Assembly (NCBI GenBank): GCA_021613375.1 | Contig: CM038716.1 | Coordinates: forward strand, 11,227,667-11,291,666 | Source: Megaleporinus macrocephalus | Taxonomy: Eukaryota > Chordata > Actinopteri > Characiformes > Anostomidae | Direction of reading: 5' to 3' | Length of the DNA: 64,000 nucleotides | Part shown: positions 1 through 11,130 of the stretch, in pieces | Position numbering within the stretch: position 1 is the stretch's first letter | Layout: the number at the start of each line of letters is the position of its first letter | The notes under the pieces: model-generated | Databases searched by the model: none | Seen by the model: only the letters and a program-made list of their open reading frames with translations | Told to the model about the DNA's origin: nothing | Made by a program: the position numbers and the translations under genes

Positions 1-117
1 GACCGGTCTCGATTTCCTGAAGTCAACAACCATTTCCTTGGTCTTCTCTACATTCCAGTGAAGGTTGTTGACTGTACACCAGTCTGTCAGCTGCTGTACC
101 TCCTGTACCTCACAGCT
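1..117 (-). pseudogene. LINE reverse-transcriptase fragment (CR1/Rex1/L2 group)
   Basis: The reverse strand reads, without a stop, a stretch containing LTDWCTVNNLHWNVEKTKE followed by MVVDFR. This is the segment after the catalytic YADD box in CR1/Rex1/L2-group non-LTR retrotransposons, where the usual pattern is W-C-x-x-N-x-L-x-x-N-x-x-K-T-K-E-x-x-V-D-F-R. The window edge cuts the element on its 3' side, and homology stops near 117 with no RT core upstream. It is therefore a dead fragment; the exact family is not determined. Confidence 0.7.
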
Positions 118-410
118 GGAGAGTGACTGCTGACCACACATTTGTTATTATAATGTTTATGTAAACTTACTGACCACTTAATTAGGTCCAGTTCCCACAT
201 ACTGTACAGTGGTCAAAGACCACCTTTCATTTATTTCAGTCAAGTACACATTATTTGTCTACACTGTAGTGTCTCCAACTCTATTATAACATCACATATT
301 TCAGTGTTTAGTGTTTATCAGATAGAGGCAGTGTTAGAGGGTCTACCAGGTCCTTCAGCTGGAGCTGGATCTTGTAATCATGTGTTGAACTCTAGTTTTG
401 GAAACTCCTG
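118..410. other. Non-coding stretch, nothing recognised
   Basis: Moderately AT-rich sequence with stop codons in all frames and no recognised repeat. It separates the LINE scrap from the minisatellite. Confidence 0.5.
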
Positions 411-1017
411 GAGCTTTACACCACTTCAGAGTCTGGTGATAGAGCTTTACACCACTCCAGAGTCCAGTGGTGGAGCTTTACACCACTCCAGAGTTCAGTG
501 GTACAGCTTTACACCACTCCAGAGTCCGGTGGTAGAGCTTTACACCACTTCAGAGTTCAGTGGTAGAGCTTTACACCACTCCAGAGTTCAGTGACAGAGC
601 TTTACACCACTTCAGAGTTCAGTGGTGGAGCTTTACACCACTCCAGAGTTCAGTGGTGGAGCTTTACACCACTCCAGAGTCCGGTGGTGGAGCTTTACAC
701 CACTCCAGAGTCCGGTGGTAGAGCTTTACACCACTCCAGAGTTCAGTGATAGAGCTTTACACCACTCCAGAGTTCAGTGGTGGAGCTTTACACCACTCCA
801 GAGTCCGGTGGTGGAGCTTTACACCACTCCAGAGTCCAGTGGTAGAGCTTTACACCACTCCAGAGTCCGGTGGTGGAGCTTTACACCACTCCAGAGTCCG
901 GTGGTGGAGATTTACACCACTCCAGAGTCCAGTGGTGGAGCTTTACACCACTCCAGAGTCCAGTGGTGGAGCTTTACACCACTCCAGAGTCCAGTGGTGG
1001 AGCTTTACACCACTCCA
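411..1017. repeat. 31-bp minisatellite, about 19.6 units
   Basis: Tandem unit beginning GAGCTTTACACCACTCCAGA and continuing to a GTGGTG end, period 31 bp (for example unit starts at 411 and 442). Variants are mostly transitions (TCC/TTC, CAG/CGG). Because 31 is not a multiple of 3 and the unit has no stop in any forward phase, all three forward frames stay open and give artificial ORFs rich in ELYTTPES, ALHHSRV and WSFTPLQSP. These are not genes. Confidence 0.95.
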
Positions 1018-1392
1018 ACCAATGCTTGATATTGCACATAGTAATCTTAGCCTTGTGTGCGGCTTCTCTGCCAAGGAGACCAAAAATTTGGTGAGCTTCT
1101 AAAATCAGACGTATTCTTTACCTGTCTGACATCCATCTTTCTCAGGTGGTCAGTTCTTCTGCTGCTGGTCAGACAACATGCACACATATGCTGTTTTGTT
1201 TGGATGAGATTAGAGCCACAACGTAACCCTGGCTTAAAACTGTGGTGGACATATACTTGGCTGCTGTGTGCTGTGCAACATGAGCCCCATCATGTGGCTA
1301 TTATGTGGTACTACATCATAACGTGCTGCAGCAGTGATTAACAGTACAGAGCTCTTGGTGGTTTTATCTGGACTGACCAGATTAACTGCAGT
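1018..1392. other. Unique flank of the minisatellite, no gene seen
   Basis: Contains only an unsupported 94-codon ORF (1057-1341) with no recognisable domain. It ends at the left boundary of the large duplication. Confidence 0.4.
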
Positions 1393-1679
1393 TCTGTAGT
1401 CAGAGGAACTTCAGGGCCTTTAAGTCCTTCAGAGAAGGTCTAATTATTTCTGGGAGCTAGAAAAACTCACATCAACATAATAATGCTGGTTAAACTCTCT
1501 GGATGGAAACAAAAGGGTTAAATTCTTGGAAAGTCCAGCAGAAAACTGGCCAATCAGGAATAGTTTTTATTCTGGGTGGTATCTGGATTGATATATTTAA
1601 GTGAGTCTTCTTATTAGTTAGGACTTGAAGCACTGAAGGGAAGACCTAAAGCAGAGGTGGAGCCACATGCAGCTCTTTT

Positions 1680-1695
1680 ACTGCCCCCTTGTGGC
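1680..1695 (-). promoter_or_regulatory. Candidate CTCF-binding motif
   Basis: The plus strand reads ACTGCCCCCTTGTGGC, whose reverse complement GCCACAAGGGGGCAGT matches the vertebrate CTCF core CCANNAGGGGGCRNT. The same bases recur at 44724-44739 in duplication copy 2. Motif match only; occupancy is unknown. Confidence 0.45.
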
Positions 1696-1984
1696 TCCAC
1701 AGCAGTATTACACCTTTAGATTCAAACATTAACACAGTTTTAACACCATTTCAACAAGAAATGGTCTGGAATTCATGTATACCTGCCAATTCACTGAACT
1801 TTAATCCTGAATTCTGGCAACATCTTAGTGGAAATAAGTCATGCTAGGCCTTCTGGAGGTTCTAGATACGTCAGTGATTGAATATGAGCTGCAGTTTAGT
1901 GAGTTAATTAGAACAGCAGGCGTCTCTACTGAAACAGTCACAGCTCACTACTGACTTCAGTGATGACCTTCATGTTGAATCATG

Positions 1985-2105
1985 TCTTTACAGGAGAGGC
2001 CAGAAACTGTCTTCACTTTCAATGTACGTCAATGGAACCAGAATGGAGCATTTCTATTGGTCCATTCATCCTGAGATTAGGGGACAATGTAAAGGACAGC
2101 TTTTC
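1985..2105 (+). repeat. Single arm of the fold-back repeat family
   Basis: Shares TTTACAGGAGAGGC, TTTCAATGTA-GTCAATGGAACCAGAA and GGAGCATTTCTATTGGTCC with the inverted pair at 19215-19566 and with 30390-30525. Here only one arm is present, with an internal deletion of the TTTTCTCCAAGCTGTTTT part. Confidence 0.7.
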
Positions 2106-2265
2106 CAGATGAGGCAGAAATATAAAAATTGTTACATGTATGTATATTTCCCTTATAATTCCTCACACGCTGGACTCTTCTGAGCTGGAGGAGGATGTAG
2201 GCCTATGGTCCTGTTACCTGATGAGGTCATTAATGTCCAGTTTCAGGCTGTTTAAACCGTATACT

Positions 2266-3390
2266 AAACGCTGAAATGAGTCAGTAGCTGCGGGGAAGGT
2301 TTTATAAGAGCTGCTTTTAGACACATGACTTTAAAAAGGAGTTCAAATCTGATGTAGTCAGTCAGCAGTAACTCAACTCAGACCTCCTGATGTGAGCTAG
2401 TATGTGGAACGTTGTTAAGAGAGCATCAGAACAAAGTTCAAACCACACACTGTGATTAGTATTAAATATTAATGAGCTTTATTATACATTACATAAACAT
2501 TCTGTACGTATTCTATACATACACGTTATTTAAGATAGACCTTTTCTGAAGCTTCAGGATCTCAAAACATCTCACACCATCACAAACCAACATAATAGTA
2601 ATTCATATATATATAAAACATGTGTGAGGATAAATAATAACTATTACTAACTAATGTATTCATGTTTCTGCAGCTTGAAGGGAAACTCAGCAGAGTTTTT
2701 AAAATTCCTACATAATTCAGTGTGTAAGATGTAAACAGAGTCATTCAGAGTGGTTTGGTGTTAAAGGGAAACTTACTGACTCAGATATTGTTTACAGTGT
2801 TGGTGAAGGGAACCAGAGGTCACCATGTCTACAACACAAATATACACATTGTATTCACCATCAACCCCACCAGTGAACCTACAAGTGATGATGATAAAAT
2901 AGTAGTGCATCAGACTTATTGGGCATTCATAGCCTTAAAGGTGGACGTCTGGTTCCATTCACCATGGTCATCATGTCTATCCTACAATTGTATCTGCTAT
3001 CCACAGTGACCAGTGAAGCTACACGTGTGAGATTTATATGGAATGTTGATGATGGTAAAATATGGAAAACCTAAAGTTTTCTTTAGGGACCACTTGCCTC
3101 ACATTCCACCCCCCCTGCACGTTTCCCCAACATCTTGACTCTGTTTACATCTTTAATGATGCAGAGAAACGAGTGGAAGCTCCTGGTTATGGATCTCCAG
3201 CTGGATCAGATCACAGCACTGCAAACCCAGAATGTTCTGATAGTCAGTAGACGACTGTGAGGTGACGTCTCGACTGTGTCTTCTTTGTATACAGGGTGAA
3301 GAGCTCGGAGGCCTCGGTAGGAGCTTAAGCAGCCCAGGGACGGAGATGTCCACAACTGAAGTTCTCCTCCTCTCCAGTGACGCTGATCAG
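2266..3390. other. Non-coding leader of the nested repeat
   Basis: No convincing gene. AT-rich up to 2740. At 2795-2860 it contains GTTTACAGTGTTGGTGA followed by GGGAACCAGAGGTCAC, the single-copy counterpart of the unit and right flank of the 21-bp minisatellite at 43630-44245. A 141-codon minus ORF (3206-3631) has no family signature and is poorly kept in copies B and C. Confidence 0.6.
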
Positions 3391-5910
3391 TGGTGTTAAA
3401 TGGAGGCTGTAGCGGTAACACCAGCTGTGGAGTGCTGGAACCGGCAGGTGAGGTCATGGAGGTGGCAGTGGCGACGTCTTCATGACGAGGACACAGAGTC
3501 TGGAGACGTAGCCGAGCTCCTGCTGAAGGATGAACAACGTTCAGTAGACTGTAGCTTTGGCTTTTTAAGCATAAACTACTGACATCACAAATTAGGCTAA
3601 TGTAGAACTTCAGTACTGAATACTGAATCATGTTTCACACCATACGGTTCACTAGTCTATTCAATAAATCATCATTTTCATTGATTTCTTGTGTTCTTAC
3701 TACATGAGATGTGTGTGTGGTATCTACACGAGTCTTACAAACCTTCTAAACATCTGTCAGCTGTCACTCCTCTGGACTCCACACGATCTGTAGCTGGTGG
3801 TGTCTTCAGCTGTGAGAAGGGACGCTGGACCAGGAACCACCTGAAGTAGCTGGACTTGGAGGGAACTTGGGGTTGGACTGGAGACTTGGGGGGGTCGACA
3901 AGCCTAACGGTGGTGGTACCTGTAGTTGAAGGCGCCGCCTCTGCAGTGACCCTGGTTTAGCAGTGAAACAGAGACTGTAGTGGTGACGCCTTCAGCTGCA
4001 GGCAGGACTGCTGGCGCAGCTACAAAGGCTGTAGCCGTGGTGTCGTCAGCTTTGAGCAGGAGCTGCTGACGCCTGATGTTGGGAGCAGGACCACCAGGCT
4101 GCAAGAACGACCTTCTTCTGCTGCGAGAGAACCCCTTTCTGACTGAGCACAACTTCTGTATTAACTCAACAACAACAGGCCAACATTTAATAACATATAA
4201 TAATAAGATAATATAAGTTTATACATAATGTAATGTATTGCAGTTATCCTTCAAACACAAGGAGATGCACCAGAGTGGTGGAACCTTCACTGCCCCACAA
4301 GCTGGGGCACTGGAATAGTGCCACCATGTGGATTGGTAGGGTCGGTGCCTGGACATGAAGACTGCAGTGGTGATTTCCAACCTACATACTGACCTGTGCT
4401 GTAAGATGAATGGGCATCTTTGGCTGTGAGGAGGATCTTCTGTTTTGTAATATCTTAATATGAAAAATATTAAAGTATCAATACTAAAAAAGAAAATACC
4501 TGTATATTTACATAGTTAAACTTGGGCTTAATGCACAATATTAACAGTACAATTAGACCAATTTAACACACTATGGATTATTAATATTTCAATACATTTG
4601 ATCCACCAGTGTATACAGTCCACAAATTGAAATGAAGCTGCAAATGTAGAGCTCTTAACCTTTAGCTTTGCTCTTAAGTGTTATATGTTAACTTCAGTGT
4701 TCTGGTTAAATATAACTTACTGAAACTGGTGCAGGAAGGAAGGACACTGGAGCGGAACCACCTGGAGTAGCTGAACTTGGGACCTACTGGGGCTGGACTG
4801 GGGATTTGTGGGGTTAACAAGTCTAATGGTGATGAAACCGGCAGCTGAAAGAACCGCCTCTGCAGTGACCCTGGTTTAGCAGTGAAACAGAGACTGTAGT
4901 GGTGACGCCTTCAGCCGCAGGCAGGAGTGCTGGCCCAGAAACACCTTTACTCCCCCACAAGCTGGGGCACTGGAATAGTGCCACCATGTGGAGTGGTAGG
5001 GTCGGTGGCTGTTGGGATAGACTCTGCTGCGAGCTTGATGGTGGTGATGCCTGCAGTTCAGTTCAAGACACCACCACCTCAAGACCACCACAGGAACTGC
5101 TGCAAGCCTAACGTGGATGATGCCCACAGTTGAAGACACCACCCCTCCAGTGACCCTGGTTGCTAATGTGAAACAGAGACTGAAGTGGTGACGCCTTCAG
5201 CTGTGAGCAGGAAGCTCTACAGCGCTGGTACTCCAGGCCTGGACATGAAGACTGCAGTGATGATGTCCAACCTACACCTGTGCTAGAAGATGGATGGGCA
5301 AAGACTCTGCTGCGAGCCTAATGGGGGCGATCTCTGGGAACAGAGACTATAGTGGCGACACCTTCAGTCGTGGGCAGGAGTTTGCTGGTGCAGGTATGAA
5401 GGCTGTAGTGGTGGCACCTACAGACGCTGCAAGATGAACAGCCCTCTTTTGCTGCAAGGAGAATTCTTTCTGACTGAGGACGTTCAGAACTTCACATAAT
5501 GTTTTAATATTCAAACAGACTCACCAAACCAAGTTAGAGTAATGCTAATATCCTTAAACAACCAGTAGATGCACTTAAGCAGTGAAAACTGGTGCAAGCT
5601 GAGGTCACTGCGCCACCATCTGGAGAGGCAGAGGCTCTGAGGAAAGACATGAAGACCACAGGAACTGCTGCAAGCCTAACGTGGGTGATGCCCAGAGTTG
5701 AAGACACCACCTCTCCAGTGACCCTGGTTGTTAATACGAAACAGAGACTGAAGTGGTGACGCCTTCAGCTGTGAGCAGGAGCTCTACAGTGCTGGTACCT
5801 CCAGGCCTGGACATGAAGGCTGTAGTGGTGATGTTTTCAGATAAGGGCTGCCTACCTACCTGCTTACCTTGGCTCTAAGATGAACGACTATCTTGGGCTG
5901 TGAGGAGCAT
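3391..5910. repeat. Degenerate modular repeat array, copy A
   Basis: Built from diverged modules of roughly 500-700 bp. Recurrent blocks are GTAGTGGTGACGCCTTCAGC, CTCCAGTGACCCTGGTT, GAAACAGAGACTG, CCAGGCCTGGACATGAAG, and an AGATGAAC...GCTGTGAGGAG block. A clear pair of about 190 bp is 5085-5275 and 5650-5840. AT-rich separators lie at 4160-4250, 4440-4720 and 5505-5570. In the plus strand many blocks translate to a V-V-T-P-S-A-like motif (TVVVTPSA, AVVVAPT, LMVVMPA) but frames shift between blocks, so no protein is made as the sequence stands. It may be a decayed Thr/Pro-rich coding array or a satellite that only looks coding. Confidence 0.65.
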
Positions 5911-6269
5911 CCTTGTTAATCAAATACATTGATAACTATTTACACATTTTGTGTAGTCAATATTTCAACACATGCTCCACAAGTACATTCAGTCCATGGA
6001 CAGAAATTCAGCAGCAAATGTACAGCTTTGCTATTAAATACTTTATATTAGCTTTCTCAATAAATATAACATACCGTCTATTGAAGGAGCAGCAAAAGGA
6101 ATACAACATATTGACATATCAATAACAATTAAAACTTTAAGAACTACAGTGCATTTAAAAAACATTACATAACAATAAAAGTACAGAAATAGCCAATGCA
6201 AGATACAGCAGGCAGTGAAGGCACCGTTTTTAAATTTGATGATATTCCAAATCAGTCGAATGGTCCAAA
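5911..6269. other. AT-rich spacer
   Basis: AT-rich, with one small unsupported ORF (5913-6125) conserved among the three copies only as part of overall nucleotide identity. Confidence 0.5.
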
Positions 6270-7080
6270 TCCAAGGATGCTGAAGGCTCCAGGCTCCTCA
6301 AGAGCTTGCTTGAAAATGCTGCCTCTCTAGAGCTCCTGCAGCTGGAAATGATACCACTCTGGTGCCCCTACTTTTTAAAAGTCCCACCAAAGAAGTGTAC
6401 CTGCTGCTCTAGTAGGTTAGTGCTACTGTTTCTGTGTCCACAACTGAAGGCCCACTCCATTGCACCTTTTAACTGGTGCAGGTGTTGTTGTTCCAATGAC
6501 ATCACCACTGCAGTTTCTATGCCTGTTCCTAAAAGTGCCATCACCCTGAAGATTTTCCTCAAGACAGCATGTGCTGCTGCTTCTGCTCACAACTGAAGGC
6601 TTTGCCTCTGGTCTCCATGCTTGTGACTGAAGGTACCCAGTACCTGCCACTCCTGATGTCTGCCACCGATGACTTGAAATCCTTCCTGAAGCCTCCACTT
6701 TACTACAGGTTACGTGACTGCATATGGTGGCCCCTGTGATCCTGCTTTGCTGATAGCAAAAGGGTCCAAGGTTGGGTGGTAACAGTGCCACACCACTCCA
6801 TTCACAGTCTCCATATACATACCTGTAGGCAACATGACCATTTCAGAAGTCCTGTTGAATACTGGAAACACATCAACAGCCTGAAGGTACTGCTGCTGTA
6901 GATGTCCTGTACATAACTGTAGGCATCAATGCTGCACCACTTTCTGTGCCTGAAGCTGAAGATAGCACCACTTCAGCACACAGTCACACTACTACTGTGG
7001 TGTCCGGGCTGGTGCTTGAAGGCACCACAACTCCAGTGCCTCAACTGTGGCTGAAGACATCATCACTTGAAAATTAGAAC
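6270..7080 (+). other. Decayed Thr/Val/Pro-rich coding-like region, copy A
   Basis: Short plus-strand stretches in shifting frames read like low-complexity extracellular protein: VSVSTTEGPL (about 6425), TAVSMPVPKSAIT (about 6510), PLVSMLVTEGT (about 6606) and EGTTTPVPQLW (about 7018). The core block CTGAAGG.ACC.A.C recurs. There is no uninterrupted frame. The ORFs listed for either strand here (64-122 codons) have no domain. Probably derived from the same kind of module as 3391-5910. Confidence 0.4.
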
Positions 7081-7559
7081 CAACTAATGAAGACCTTACC
7101 TTCACCTCTAATCTGAGCGGAGGAGCCAGCTACAAGAATGTATGCATGTCATCAAGACCAGGCAATTGCCAGTGGTCCAGATTGACATGGGGACAGAGAA
7201 AATTGTTGGAAAAACAAAGCCAGGACACACGTCCCTCAATAAGCAGATATGATGGCCTGAAACTTGATGGCAGACGTAGCTTGATGCTGTCCAAATACTG
7301 GACCCTCAAAACATACTGTAGTGAAAACAAAGAACCGCTACCTTCAGATAATATATGATCATCTGGACACGCCTGAGAAAATGAACATGAGACTGCATAG
7401 TCCCAACATAGAGTAACTCAGGACAACGGCCATGCCACACAGATCAAAGATGCTGACTAATGACTCCTACTGAATGACGGCCATCCTGAATCACTGGATC
7501 AACTACTAAGAATTGTTGGTCCAAAGATGTCAGGTCCAAAAGAATTCCTTCAGAAGTCT
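7081..7559 (+). other. Possible 5' remainder of the RTE-type LINE
   Basis: Precedes recognisable reverse transcriptase on the same strand and is retained in all three copies. Small ORFs at 7146-7358 (plus) and 7130-7330 (minus) show no clear endonuclease motif. Assignment to the LINE is inference from position. Confidence 0.3.
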
Positions 7560-9023
7560 GGAAGACAATAGGTTGACAAGGGGCTGAGAGCCTCGCAAGC
7601 TCTTCAACCACACCATCCTCGATGACAGCGCACCAGTAACATGGCTGACTAGCACCACTGTTCCCATTTGGAAAAACAAGGTGTTGTCAATGACGCTTCA
7701 AATTCCATCCAGGTCCGTGTGCTGGGCCACTCAATCAGCAAATGTGATGGCCTGATGATGCCGACCTGTTCAAAGCCTACTGCTGTCAACATGAAGAGCC
7801 AAGATCTCCAGAGGACATATGATAATTCCTGATCCGTGTGCTGTGCCACTCATTGTTGTTTGTCAAATGGGTCCTTGACAGGTGCCTCCGAGCCATTGTC
7901 CAAATTTCTCCAATCCTGCTCTTTTTGTGAAGGCTTTTAGCAGCGATGCAATCCACGCTGCCCACTTACTTCTGGAGAAGCATTTGTCCAACAATAGTTC
8001 TCAAATCTGGAAAAGGCTTTCAACCTAGTCTATATAAGCTTATCTGGAGACCGCTCAAAATCCATGGTGTCCTATAAGCCTATGCGCAGTGGTTGTAACT
8101 GCTACAGTGAAACATCTCAAGCATGGTCCAATGCCCAGCAGGAATTCCACCACCTTCCCCATCAACGTTGGAGTACATCAAGGATCCACCCGTTCGCCAC
8201 TATTATTCATCCTGTCCATGAAAATGGCAACGGCAGATGTCCCAAACTCCACATCCTTGTTCAAAGATGATGTGATGGTTACTAACTAATCCTGCCAGGA
8301 CCTTTAAGACCACATATGAAAATGATAATATGGGCTGGATAAAAATGGCATGCGACTCAACATCGAATCCCTCAAACAGCCCATAGACCAATGGCACCAT
8401 CTGTATTGAAGGCCAAGACCTCATCAAAACAATCCAGTTCAAGTACCTTGGCCCCTTGGTGATCTTTCAAGCTGACACATTCACAGGTACCTGAGCCTGA
8501 GTTAGAGTTGTGTGGCTAAAAAGACAGCAAGTCACCACTTGTGCCATAAAACGATGCCAGTCCAACTAAAGGTGAGGATCTACAAGACCTCTGTTCAGCC
8601 AGTTGCACTCTATGAATCTGAATGCTGGCCAGTCTCCACCAAGCATGAACAAACTCTCCATGGGATGGAGATGAAGATGCTGGGGTGGTCACTGAGATGG
8701 TTGGATCTCATAATGAATGTTGACATGGCTCCTGTGGGTCGAGAAAAAAGTTCTGGGTAATGCCAATTACTCAGAAGATGCAGGAGATGGTATGGCCATG
8801 TCAAGCAAAACAAGGAGAACTCGATAGGCCGGACAGCCCTCTGATATGACTCGAGGAGCCCACCACAAGGCTGACCAGAGAAACTCGATCGAGTTACCAG
8901 GAGTCGGTCGGGTGTTGCCCCAGAAAATACCCTTGACCGAAAGAGATGGTAGACGATGTTCAGTTTTGAGGACCCTGAACTAGTGCCGGGAATAACGTCA
9001 GGAACGTAGAAGAAGAAGAAGAT
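7560..9023 (+). pseudogene. Eroded RTE-type LINE reverse transcriptase, copy A
   Basis: Pieces of a non-LTR RT appear in order on the plus strand in changing frames: TVPIWKNK (about 7658), SDAIHAAHLLLEKHLS (about 7940), VGVHQGSTRSPLLFIL (about 8170), a YADD-box remnant LFKDDVM (about 8255, with A replaced by K), and the thumb/C-terminal part IYKTSVQPVALYESECWPVS (about 8580-8640) with EMKMLGW. The WYGHVK block lies near 8790 and a GAAGAAGAAGAAG tail at 9008-9022 marks the 3' end. These blocks are diagnostic for RTE-like elements. Many frameshifts and stops show it is long dead. Confidence 0.8.
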
Positions 9024-9336
9024 TTGGACCTCAAACTGTAAATGAAACTGTGTAGCCCATGAAATTGATCCGAATCGCGTCCAGTATAGGTCACCATCCA
9101 TATTAATTCTGACTAATATGAACTTTTATCCTTAGTGTCGATATTTAGCTTCACGGCATATTTGTAGAAATGAATCCGTTGAGTTTCCTACTTGTCCCGT
9201 TTGGTCGTGTTCGTCCTGTATCTTGGCTCCCATTTCTCTGATTAGTCCTGTCCTTAGTTTGTAAAATCCCTCCAATTAATTTTTGTTCCCTCGATGCCGT
9301 TTGAAGAATTAAATAAAGTCTTCTTCTTCCCTTCCA
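9024..9336. other. 3' flank of the CDK5-activator-like pseudogene, copy A
   Basis: No gene identified. The part nearest 9337, read on the minus strand, resembles the linker that joins the two domains of the intact gene (see 17385-17425). Confidence 0.4.
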
Positions 9337-9989
9337 TCACTGTTCTCCCGTTGGGTCCACCGCATTCCTCAGGTCGGCGAAGACATCTGCAAAAAACTGG
9401 GGGTCGTTGTTGATCTGCAGCATCTTGCCACTCATGCGGTGGATGATGTCCAGCGTCCGCTTCCAGAAGGCCCCTCTGTCCTGCTCCACGAGGAAGGGCA
9501 TGGCAGGGTAGCTGATCTCATGGCCGATGTAGGCGTACGCCACGTAGAAGCAGGTGAGCACCCACGGCCTGCAGTTCCTTCATGCTGGATACCTCCGCTG
9601 AGACGGTGTCTCTGCACAGCATGTACAGGAAGACCACGCTGCCTGGTCCGATGAAGCGGTGACGCTGGCGTTGGCCGAGAAAAAGGACAACGTCTACGAA
9701 GTTGAGCCACATCGGAGGGTCCTCAGGAGAAAGGTCCTCGATCAGGCAGCAACGGCGGCACAAGAATTCACCCAGCAACACGAGGAGCCTCATCGGTGGA
9801 GGCGTCCTTGAGCACCATCTCGTGCGCGCTGGTGGTCTGGTCTGAGAGGACATCTGTGTTGAAGGGTATGGAGCTGGCAGATGGTCCAGGAGCTTCCAAA
9901 GAAGAGCCGCCACCAGGCTGGTGTTTGGTGGTGATGGTAGGCACGGTAACTCCTTCCAGCTTAGTTCCAGAAGCAAGATCCAGGATCTT
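9337..9989 (-). pseudogene. Truncated CDK5-activator-like pseudogene, copy A (second domain only)
   Basis: Minus-strand homology to residues of about 249-464 of the intact two-domain gene at 18815-17421. It begins at the tandem junction (9989), inside the linker, so the N-terminus and first activator domain are missing. Relative to copy B there is an extra C near 9560 (CACCCACGG against CACCACGG) and an extra C near 9788 (GAGCCTC against GAGCTC), which break the frame into pieces of 74 and 177 codons. Recognisable motifs include ISYPAMPFLVEQDRGAFWKR, MSGKMLQINNDPQFF and VFADLRNAV. It has no promoter or start of its own. Both lesions are one-base insertions, so sequencing error is possible for the frameshifts but not for the truncation. 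Confidence 0.9.
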
Positions 9990-10328
9990 GCTAAACGCTG
10001 AAATGAGTCAGTAGCTGCGGGGAAGGTTTTATAAGAGCTGCTTTTAGACACATGACTTTAAAAAGGAGTTCAAATCTGATGTAGTCAGTCAGCAGTAACT
10101 CAACTCAGACCTCCTGATGTGAGCTAGTATGTGGAACGTTGTTAAGAGAGCATCAGAACAAAGTTCAAACCACACACTGTGATTAGTATTAAATATTAAT
10201 GAGCTTTATTATACATTACATAAACATTCTGTACGTATTCTATACATACACGTTATTTAAGATAGACCTTTTCTGAAGCTTCAGGATCTCAAAACATCTC
10301 ACACCATCACAAGCCAACATAATAGTAA

Positions 10329-10366
<38 letters not shown>

Positions 10367-11130
10367 GTGTGTGAGGATAAATAATAACTATTACTAACTA
10401 ATGTATTCATGTTTCTGCAGCTTAAAGGGAAACTCAGCAGAGTTTTTAAAATTCCTACATAATTCAGTGTGTAAGATGTAAACAGAGTCATTCAGAGTGG
10501 TTTGGTGTTAAAGGGAAACTTACTGACTCAGATATTGTTTACAGTGTTGGTGAAGGGAACCAGAGGTCACTATGTCTACAACACAAATATACACATTGTA
10601 TTCACCATCAACCCCACCAGTGAACCTACACGTGATGATGATAAAATAGTAGTGCATCAGACTTATTGGGCATTCATAGCCTTAAAGGTGGACGTCTGGT
10701 TCCATTCACTACCACTGTGACTCTAGATCACCATGGTCATCATGTCTATCCCACAATTGTATCTGCTATCCACAGTGACCAGTGAAGCTACACGTGTGAG
10801 TTTTCTTTAAGGACCACCTGCCTCATATCCCACCCCCCTACACGTATCCCTTCACCATGAGTGTGGCCAACATCTTGACTCTGTTTACATCTTTAATGAT
10901 GCAGAGAAACGAGTGGAAGCTCCTGGTTATGGATCTACAGCTGGATCAGATCACAGCACTGCAAACCCAGAATGTTCTGATAGTCAGTAGACGACTGTGA
11001 GGTGACGTCTCGACTGTGTCTTCTTTGTATACAGGGTGAAGAGCTCGGAGGCCTCGGTAGGAGCTTAAGCAGCCCAGCGACAGAGATGTCCACAACTGAA
11101 GTTCTCCTCCTCTCCAGTGACGCTGATCAG
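9990..11130. other. Non-coding leader of the nested repeat, copy B
   Basis: Counterpart of 2266-3390. No gene seen. A TA dinucleotide tract at 10335-10361 is expanded compared with the short tract near 2607 and 45648. Confidence 0.6.
10335..10361. repeat. (TA)n microsatellite
   Basis: About 13 TA pairs; only about 5 in the matching places of copies A and C. Confidence 0.9.

Larger units (their letters stand above)
2266..9989. repeat. Nested tandem duplication, copy A (7.7 kb)
   Basis: Starts at CTAAACGCTGAAATGAG (about 2265) and is followed head-to-tail by copy B starting with the same bases at 9991. The right end of A is a sharp jump inside the CDK5-activator-like locus: AGGATCTT at 9982-9989 continues as TCTTCTTCCC in B (18065 onwards) but as GCTAAACGCTG here. 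A and B differ by substitutions of a few percent plus larger indels, including about 345 bp missing from A near 4345 (B 12080-12425). Confidence 0.9.

Noticed and set aside
304..1102. Overlapping 96-, 135-, 118- and 74-codon ORFs
   Set aside because: Products of the 31-bp minisatellite in its different phases.
3206..3631. 141-codon minus ORF (and relatives at 10946-11197, 46237-46581)
   Set aside because: Frame not kept across the three copies, no domain. It overlaps the degenerate module array.
8610..9101. 163-codon minus ORF
   Set aside because: Shadow of the plus-strand RTE-type reverse transcriptase and its tail.
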